Shown here piece after piece: positions 56,662 to 64,000 of a stretch of 64,000 bases of DNA; positions within the stretch are counted from its first letter, which is position 1, and each line of letters opens with the position of its first letter. A program made the position numbers and the translations under genes. This stretch comes from Oscheius onirici (lineage: Eukaryota > Nematoda > Chromadorea > Rhabditida > Rhabditidae). Below the pieces are notes generated by a model. That model saw nothing but the letters and a program-made list of their open reading frames with translations, was not told the origin of the DNA and ran no database searches. The stretch lies in assembly GCA_932521025.1 (NCBI GenBank), contig OW051470.1:3396501-3460500 (forward strand). Reading direction: 5' to 3'.

Positions 56662-56693
56662 CCCCCCCCCCCCCCCCCCCCCCAATTTTCCAA
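56662..56693 (+). repeat. C32 homopolymer
   Basis: Thirty-two consecutive C residues. Its length is likely to vary between individuals or reads and may hide an assembly gap. Confidence 0.95.
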
Positions 56694-56909
56694 GCCAAAA
56701 ATACAATATAGTGACAAGTCGAACAGTCTTGTGCAAAGACGTTATGTGGTAGACCAGTCGCTAACGGTCCCTCGGAACGTCTTGAACTTCCTTATTTTTG
56801 AGCTTTCAATATCTTTTAATTATCTGTTTACTTGTCGTATCTAGTCCAACTCCAACTTCTGCAAGACTTTTGAGTCAGTTTGTCCAACAAGTCCCGAGCA
56901 GCTGGTAGG

Positions 56910-58110
56910 ATGCTGAAAAAGACGCAGGCGCGGTCCAGACAGAAAAAGATCGCTTCGAGGAGCCACCAGAAGAGCCACCAGACGGAAGCCAAAAGCGAGG
57001 TGCAGATGACCATCGCACTCGGAGACCCGAGTCGCAACCACTCGGTCAAGAAGAAGTCGAAGATGAAGAGGACGAGCTGTGAGAACAAGACGGAAGTGAC
57101 CAAGTCGATCAAGACTTTGGACCGGCAGGAACAGGATTCGGATGGCCACGGAAAGACGCAAAGTATGGTCGGATCTCCCATTATCTGGTGCCTGCAGACT
57201 CTGGAGAGAGGAGCCGAAAACATCGGGATGGAGTTCAAGACGGGGAAGGCGCCTCCAGCGGACAAGATCCAGGTTAGTCCACAGTAGTTTCCAACTGCTC
57301 CTTTGTCAGATGCACTTGACTAACCTCGATGCCAATCGATATGGGAATCAAGTGTGTCTGGATGAGACAAGAGTCAAGGTAGCCGGCACGGACAACGACT
57401 ACATCAATGCCAACTACGTGACTCTTTCCTCCAAGAGAGCGAAGCAATACATCTGCACCCAAGGGCCTCTCGACAAGACGATCGAGCAGTTTTGGAGGAT
57501 GGTCTGGAACGAAGACATCAGCTGCATCGTCATGCTGTGTGAATGCTACGAAGGACGGCAGCAAAAGTGCGCCAACTACTGGCCGACCGAGCTGAACACA
57601 AGTCTCACATTCGGCATCTTCACCATCAAGAATAGGGGCTCATCGTTGGAATTCGACTCGACCGTGGTGCTGACTCTTCTCGAGGTCAAGATGGAATCCT
57701 CGACACGTACTCTGAAGCATCTCCAGTACAAGAACTGGCCGGATCAAGGAGTCCCGTCCGAAGCTGCGACTCCTCATCGTCTGCTCCGCTACATCGACTC
57801 GGCCAAGACGGTGATCCACTGCTCGGCTGGAGTGGGAAGGACGGCCACTCTGCTGCTTGTGATTGCCGCAATCCAGATGCTCAGAAGAGGACAACTCTTG
57901 GAGATGCCGGCCCTACTGGAGAAGATTCGCGAACAGAGGGCCGGAGCTGTCCAGAACGACATGCAGTACATCTACTGCCATCTAGCCGTGCTCGACTACT
58001 ACAAGGAACAGCTGGACAAGGAGAAAGTGGCCAAGTTCGGCAAGGATCTGGAGGCCATCCTGAACGAGAGGAAGGCGAAGAAACGCCAGCAGAGGAAGAG
58101 AAGCCAATAG
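56910..58110 (+). CDS. Nematode-type cytosolic protein tyrosine phosphatase
   Basis: Two exons (56910-57272 and 57310-58110) encode about 387 residues. The N-terminal 90 residues are strongly basic (Lys/Arg/Ser/Gln). WCLQTLERGAENIGMEF leads into the phosphatase domain: NRYGNQVCLDETRV, the pTyr-recognition NDYINANYV, the WPDQGVPS loop and the catalytic VIHCSAGVGRTA (Cys and Arg intact). Then come the Q-loop region QNDMQYIYCHLAVLDYY and a basic tail. The basic head plus a single catalytic domain is the layout of the large nematode family expressed mostly in sperm. The gene is more GC-rich and has fewer introns than its neighbours. Confidence 0.93.
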
Positions 58111-58362
58111 AAGAATGTCTACATGCACCGAAATAAATAGTGTATCTTCAATTTGCTTTTCTTGTTCTTGTCTTTCAGGAGAGGGTTTTTGTTCCGTTTT
58201 TCAGTTTTTGTTCAGTCGACGTTTCCTTGGAGGAACATGCACTCTCTCCAGTAGAAAATCTGAAGTTTCCCCCTAATTGAGTTGTTGGATTCTCTGTAAA
58301 TAGTAATTTTATCAGCGTTCGGCAAGAATATAAGAGACGAAATCCACAAGGAACACTGTGGG

Positions 58363-58964
58363 ATGGATCTACGAGAAGATGAAACACAGCAGCCGGCATC
58401 GAAGGACAAGGACAAACCTCCGGCCAAAGAGAAGAAAAAGACCAAAATAGATCCGACTCTCTGGGACGACATTGATCTGAATGACCGGGAAGAAATAGCG
58501 AAACAGAAATACCAAAACAAATAGCGAAACCAGTTCCGCCACAGAAACCACCAGTCACAAAAGTACCCAAAAAGATACCGAAAAAGGGGATGCCGGCCTA
58601 GCCAGAGAGTAAAAGTGAAAAGGATCAGCAGAGGGTTCCGGAAAAGAAGAAACATGTTGAATTACCAGTTGAACCGAATGTGGAGAAAATGCCTAAAAGG
58701 GAAGAAGAGCCACAGAATCTGATTGGACTCTTATTCTACCAGGAGACGCCCGGTGGAACTCGGAAGCCCGTTCTTCCACAGACTCCCGATCCATCGAACA
58801 AGAACAAAGTTCAGATTGGGCTTCAGAGAGTTCAGACTCGAAAAGTGGCTACAAGAAAGATGCCCTCAAGAAGTCCCTCTCCGGCAAATGTCAAGAAAGA
58901 ACCGCCAAAGAAGGATCCAGCCAAACTGAGAAAGTTCATGTCGAGTGTGTTTCGAAAGAAATGA
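58363..58964 (+). pseudogene. Broken intronless Lys/Pro-rich ORF
   Basis: From ATG 58363 a Lys/Pro-rich frame (QQPASKDKDKPPAKEKKKTK, then TLWDDIDLND) reaches a stop at about 58522. Shifting frame by one near 58490 allows reading on through VPPQKPPVTKVPKKIPKKG to a TAG at about 58600. The same frame continues through NLIGLLFYQETPGGTRKPVLP to a stop at 58962. Similar composition on both sides of each break argues that this was one ORF of about 200 codons with one frameshift and one nonsense change. I do not recognise the family. Its position next to the sperm-type phosphatase and its lack of introns suggest a fast-evolving sperm protein. Confidence 0.5.
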
Positions 58965-59136
58965 ACTCGAAAAGATGTGACAAGAACAACAAATCGTCTG
59001 CAATTGAAAATAAAGATGACTGAAAAGTTTAAATTTTATTGCCTTTGATTATTTCCCTGAATATTTCTTGCTATGTCTATTTGTACCGTCTTCTTCTCTT
59101 CCTCAGTTACATTCTTCCTCTTCTTAGTTTGCGGCG

Positions 59137-59250
59137 TCACGGCCTCCGACGAGGAACCTGGATGCCCATGAGAATTCCATACGTGTAAATATCACTGCCT
59201 GACTTTCGGCGTCTGAAGGAGAGACATTCCGAAGGGCAATGACGAAAAGA
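59137..59250 (-). pseudogene. Protein kinase domain remnant
   Basis: After a TTTTCGCAG acceptor the frame reads FRHCPSECLSFRRRK, then GSDIYTYGILMG, and stops at 59137. This resembles kinase subdomains VIII-IX (WxAPExL and SDVYSYGILL). The rest of the domain is not visible on either side, so it is a short relic, perhaps of an SH2-type kinase such as the one at 47-49 kb. Confidence 0.4.
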
Positions 59251-59555
59251 CTGCGAAAAGACAGAAAGCTGTCCTCAAACAAGGAAGTGACGATCGTTCG
59301 AACGAGAGTCACTCCTCGAAATCCGTAAAAAAATGGATTCAATCGCGCGCCGAAACTCCCGCCAAAAGTGGAATTTTAGGAAGTTGGCCTAAAATTAGGA
59401 GAATCTTTATCCGTTCGGCTCATTTTTGCAGATTTGTGCTCTGTAATCATTTTTTTGTTTCAGTCTTCACGGCAAAACTACAAAATACTTTTCCTTTACA
59501 ATCCTTTTTCTTAACGTTTCTTTCGTAAATCTAATTCGTTTGAATATTTACAGCG
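59251..59555. other. Upstream region of the Argonaute gene
   Basis: No gene is seen. The A/T-rich DNA ends in TATTTACAG two bases before the Argonaute ATG, a likely trans-splice acceptor. Confidence 0.4.
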
Positions 59556-62500
59556 ATGGCAAACAACGACCCCTCGGGAAACAATACTGGTCCTAAGATC
59601 AGCACAAACGGAACTGGCCAAAAAACAAACGGCACAAGTCCTCCGAAGATCTTCGCGAACGGCAATGTCAATGGAAACGACAATGGCACCTCACCGACCG
59701 GTAGCCATGTTCCACCCATTCTCGTTTCTGCTCGAGATCTTTTGGAAAGCGCTGGCGTGAGTTGCTTACCTATAGCTTGTAAACGAAAAGTCTTTCAGCA
59801 CCAAAAATTTCTGCCTGTCATGGAGCAGATAGCTGAACCTGGTAAAACTGGAGCTACTGTTCAACTCCAAACCAACGCCTTCGGAATTGTCTTGAGCGAG
59901 GAGAAACGCGAAATCTTCTTGAACGATCTCACAATCACCGGTGATCTCAACGGTAAAGTCGTCGAATTCTCGAAGAGGGGACGTGACGAGTAAGTTTGAA
60001 GGTTGTGCTGTACATGTGTGTTACAGTTGCATCGTCAACGATCGTAAGGAAAAGTGTATGGCAGTCATCAACAAGCTGATTGAAACGGAACCTGATGTTT
60101 TCCCGGACAGATATAAAATATTTTACGATGGTCAATGTCTCTTATATACGCTCAAGTCTCTGTTTTCCCGCGACGAGGTTTTCCCTTGCGATCTAACCTA
60201 TTGTAGTTTTCAGAAAATTAAAATCTTCGAGCTTTCTGGAGATCAGTTTGATGGCGATTTGGCCCGTTTTGGAAAGATCAAATGTGAATTCAAGAAGCCT
60301 GCTGAACTATCCTCGTTCACGTTCAACCGCGAAGCTCAGTTGGAAGGCACAGCCGACCTGAACGTCAAAAAACAGAACCGTCACCATCATCAGTTCTTGG
60401 AGATTGCTGTCAATCAGCATGCCCTGAACAACATGTAAGTGTTGTATGTCTTTTTTTCACACGCCATGTTTCAGGGACAAAATCAAACTTTTCGAGCACG
60501 GCAAGTCGTACCTCGTGAAACCAGAAGGCATACTGATAAAGAATGTTGGCGATGGAAAAGAGATTAATCCCGGTGCCAAGAAGTGTGTTCGTCAAGTACA
60601 AGGTCCACGACTCACCGGTTACAGTAACGTTGCCGTCATTGTAGATGGTAGAGCTCTTTTTTTTCGAATAACGAGTCTTTTGCAGCCATGAACGTCCCTT
60701 TTCACATGGAACAAAATCTCGCGGAAAAAGCTAGCTTGATTGCTCCTGGATGTCTCGAAAGAAGGCAGCCGAAAGATCACGAACGAATTCAACGTGTTGT
60801 TCGAGGTGAGTCAATTGTCGCTTCCTGACAGTGTTCCTATAGGAATCTTCGTCGAAACTGTTCATGTACCCAACCAGTCTCGCCGTATACAAATTCATGG
60901 CATCAGTAACGAGTCTGCTGACAACGCCTTCTTCGAGCACAATGGAGAAAAGAAGTCTGTCGCTGCTTACTTCGAAGAGAGATACAACGTCAGTCTCCAA
61001 TATCCTAAAGCTCCACTGGCGCTGTGCAAAGAACGTGGACGCATCAACAGCTATCCTATGGAGGTTCGTTTTTTTTAACCCTGTGAATAATAACTGCAGC
61101 TCTTGAAAGTGCTGCCTATGCAACGAGTTACCATTTCTCAACAGACTCCTGAACAGAGCGCTCTCAGTACACGTGAGTGTGCAGTAGACCCAGCAAGACG
61201 TCAGATGCTTATCATGAAATCTGTCCAGGCTATGAAATTCACCGACATCGACAATCAGTATATGAATAATATCGGCGTCTCTGTCAAAGATGTTCCCTTT
61301 AAGGTATCCTTAATTTTTAAACAATGCAGAAGTTATAGGTACCTGGTCGAATTTTGCCTGCTCCAGAAGTCAAGTTCGGCAGAAAACTGGTAGAGTCGGT
61401 TGGTGGTCGCTGGAACTCTCGCGATTGTCGTTTCCTGAAGCCCGTTGTGATTCATAAATGGCACCTTTTCTGCTTCCAAGACAGCTCTACAAGATACACC
61501 GGAGAGCATATGCAACAGTTCGCCGAAACGTTCATGAAAGAAGGCATTAAGAGGGGAATGATGTTTGCAACCAAACTGCCAGAGTTTCAAGTTTGTTTAA
61601 CATCTTTATAGACATGTATCGAATTACAGTTCGTTAAAGAAGACGGAATGAAGGCTGCTATTCGTCATGCTAGAGATATCGAATGTGAGTTTGTACTCGC
61701 CGTGATCGCTGATAGATTTGATCTTCACCATCAGTTGAAACGTTACGAACGAGAGTTCGAAGTCATCACTCAACAAGTCAACATGCGCAGTGTCAACAAG
61801 ATCATGATCGAGAAAAAGGTATGCTTGTTCAAATAAATTGCAGTTCGTTTAGTTCATGACCTTGGAAAATATCGTCAAAAAAACTAACGTCAAAAATGGA
61901 GGTCTGAACTACGAGCTGAAACTGGACAAATTAAATGGTGCTTCGAGAAACTGGCTCTCTAAGGGACGTCTCTATCTTGGAATCTGGGTCAACATCCCTC
62001 CTCGTCAAGTCTTTGTCGATGAAGATAGCACACCTACACCTATGGTTGTTGGTTATGCAGCTGTCAGTATCCTCTTATCTTCAAAAATTTGATCGAATTC
62101 AGAATTTGACCGCCGCACGAGACGAGATAATCGGTGACTTTGCTCTTCAGGCCAACAGTCATGACGTTTTCTTGGAGACTTTGGACGGAATTGTTGAGGA
62201 ATGCATCGCTCGTCACAAGGAAGCTGAAAACGACCTTCAGGAACTTGTCATTTATCGCTCGAACACTGACGAAGGAAACTATGCCGCAGTCCTCACTCGC
62301 GAGATTCCCATCGTCAAAGCCTCTTTGCTTCGAAACGGCTTTCCAGACGTCAAGCTGATCTACATTCTCGTTTCGAAAGAACACAATGTCCGTCTAATGA
62401 AAGATGTCATTCCGAATACGAGCAAAGCCCAGGAGACTGTGATTTTAATTTTCATGCTTAATTAGCTTGCTATTTTAGAACATCGTGGCTGGTGTCGTTG

Positions 62501-62936
62501 CTGATTCTGGAGTCGTGAGTCCGTCTTACAAGGTAACTTATAAGTTTCTCACAAATGTGACATTTTTTAAGGAATTCTTCTTGAATAGCCACACGACTCT
62601 CCAGGGAAGTGCCTTGACTCCACGTTACACTGTCGTTTACGATGAATGCAAGACTCCGATGGACAGTCTCGAAGGATTCACCTGGGCCCTGACTCATCTT
62701 CATCAGATCGTTGATTTGACCATCTCGCTGCCTGCACCGCTTTACATCGCGTATGTTGCTTTTTTATATATTTGTGTCAATATTTTAGCCGCTGCTATGC
62801 CGACCGAGGAAGAAACATCTACAATGAAAAGGAAATCTCGCCGAATGGAAGTGATCACACAGATTTGAAGTCGTATACTGCCGCCATTCGTTTCGGAACA
62901 TCGCAGACCATGAAGAACAAGCGTGTCAACGCCTGA
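59556..62936 (+). CDS. WAGO-class Argonaute, predicted slicer-inactive
   Basis: WAGOs are nematode-specific Argonautes that bind RdRP-made 22G siRNAs and silence genes or transposons. About 13 short introns split a protein of some 930 residues. An Asn/Gly/Thr-rich leader is followed by the N-domain (VQLQTNAFGIVLSEEKREIF, GKVVEFSKRGRDD), the PAZ region (YFEERYNVSLQYPKAPLALC, YPMELLKVLPMQRVT), then MID and PIWI (FEVITQQVN, LENIVKKTNVKNGGLN, LQGSALTPRYTVVYDE, LHQIVDLTISLPAPLYIA). The catalytic D-E-D-H positions look lost. The usual GxDVTH is VVGYAAN, the YRDG motif is YRSNTDEGN, and the final His region reads SDHTDLKSY. That fits the WAGO group rather than ALG, ERGO or CSR-1. ATG follows TTTACAG. 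Confidence 0.93.
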
Positions 62937-63135
62937 TCCGGTTCGGTTGTACATTGTTTTATTTGTTACATTTTGTTGTGTTTTTACTTCGAAATAGCTT
63001 GCTAAAGTTATCGATTGTTATTCTTGAATAAAGCCAATGTCTCTCCGTTGGCACACGCTTTAATTATATTGTTTTCTTGCTGGGGGTTTGGGGAGATCAC
63101 CATAGCAACGACTGGCCGTTCCTCTTGAATCTCGA

Positions 63136-63963
63136 ATGGAATCTGACTCTGCGGAAACAATCCAGAGATGGTGGCGGAAAAACCTGGACGATGACCGACA
63201 GGTAGCTGAGAAGACGCGAAAAATGTGAGTTTTATGCCTTGAAGAAGGAAGAGGACCTTTTAGAGCAGAGAGTCGATATATTGCAGATGTGACCTTGCAA
63301 AATGACATGTTGATTTCTAAACTTGCTGAATTGCGCAGAGAAAAAGCATTCGAGAGCTTGAAATATGAACGAATTCTGAATTTGCCGGCCAGAGAGGTGA
63401 ATCACTTTATGAAAAGCACCGTCGGAAAGCAAAACAGTCCTTCTCCTTTTGAGAAGAAAGATTTGGAAAGACGTGACCAAGCAGCACAAGTTATTCAGAG
63501 ATCGGTCTGTTTTGAGCCAAAAAGATAATAAAATGCATCTAGTTTCGAAAGTACTACAGACGTCAGATAGCCAGAAAGTTTTTGCAATTGCTGATTGTCA
63601 TCAAGCCGAGCAAACGAATTGAATACTTGGAAAAGATCAATGAGCGTCTGGGCAACAAGAAAACCATCCGAGTCGTGCCTTTGGAAGAGATTCGAAGCAA
63701 GTTGGCTAAACACAAAGCTCAGAGAGAAAAAGAGGCCAAGTTGTTTGGAGAGAGGAGGCAACTCGTCCAGGACATGAAGAGAGCTTCCATCTCGTTGACA
63801 AGTAAGTAGTCAAAGACAAATCTAATGCTTCTTTTCAGTAGCAGACATGCTCAACAGCTCCCATTTGTCCTCTCTTGTGGTCTCGAACTCTCTTGCCAAC
63901 TACAAGGCTGAAATCTGTCATTCCAACCAGCTGAAAGAGATAGAAGAAAACGAATTTATGTAA
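63136..63963 (+). CDS. IQ-motif coiled-coil protein
   Basis: Four exons encode about 235 residues. There are two IQ-like calmodulin-binding motifs: AETIQRWWRKNL at the N-terminus and AAQVIQRSFRKYYRRQIARKF at mid-protein, split by a 38-bp intron. Charged helices (ISKLAELRREKAFESLKYER, then IRSKLAKHKAQREKEAKLF) surround them. Animal proteins of this layout are mostly ciliary, centrosomal or sperm proteins, but I cannot place it in a named family. AATAAA-like signals follow the stop at 63963. It is about 200 bp downstream of the Argonaute on the same strand. Confidence 0.75.
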
Positions 63964-64000
63964 AACTATCAAAATAAACAAATTTGCTCATCTCGTGTCG

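Noticed and set aside
1-64000. CRISPR arrays, rRNA genes, SL RNA genes
   Set aside because: None seen. The repeats are foldback or dispersed, not regularly spaced arrays, and no rRNA-like or spliced-leader-like sequence was recognised.

Overview
The window is nuclear DNA from a nematode, most likely a rhabditid-like one. Genes are dense on both strands and split by many short GT..AG introns, mostly 35-50 bp with TTTCAG-type acceptors. Many start codons lie a few bases after an orphan acceptor, as expected for spliced-leader trans-splicing. Nematode-typical genes support this: a WAGO-class Argonaute, a LURY-1-type RYamide neuropeptide precursor, an SH2-tyrosine kinase of the FER-like worm expansion and a compact sperm-type tyrosine phosphatase. 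I cannot name the species.

Layout. 0-8.6 kb: two adjacent TTAA/foldback repeats, an M28 peptidase homologue lacking catalytic residues (-), separase (+), a ZNF830-like zinc-finger protein (-). 9-12.4 kb: a protein with three tandem NADAR domains and an Arg/Ser-rich tail (-). 13-17.1 kb: RPS3, RidA, a broken SETD9 homologue and GatC, all + and closely spaced. 17.2-26.8 kb: an EF-hand protein (-), a gene desert, HEN1 methyltransferase (-), MOB4 and a RAD51D-like recombinase (+, probable operon, the latter carrying a transposon in an intron), FBXL20-like F-box protein (-). 26.8-32 kb: repeats, an RTE-type retrotransposon remnant and several foldback elements. 32-38.7 kb: RTF1, a nest of inverted-repeat elements and an LRPPRC-like helical-repeat gene that starts at the nest border. 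38.7-46 kb: an unassigned Lys-rich protein, more repeats, katanin p60 and sorting nexin 6-like protein (all -). 46-53.5 kb: a four-TM protein, the SH2 kinase (-), a coiled-coil protein, V-ATPase subunit D, cytochrome b561. 53.7-64 kb: the luqin/RYamide precursor (-), a repeat-rich desert with a C32 run, the tyrosine phosphatase, a broken Lys/Pro-rich ORF, a kinase remnant, the WAGO Argonaute and an IQ-motif protein.

Functional themes are small RNA (HEN1 and the Argonaute), chromosome segregation (separase, katanin), endosomal sorting and acidification (SNX6, V-ATPase D, cytochrome b561) and signalling. The most unusual features are the RYamide precursor, whose first exon is too short for simple ORF finding; the triple-NADAR protein; several apparent introns of only 20-25 nt; in-frame stops or phase breaks in SETD9, RTF1 and HEN1; and many foldback elements with clear terminal repeats and target-site duplications. 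Exon assignments were made by eye. Gene spans include introns.
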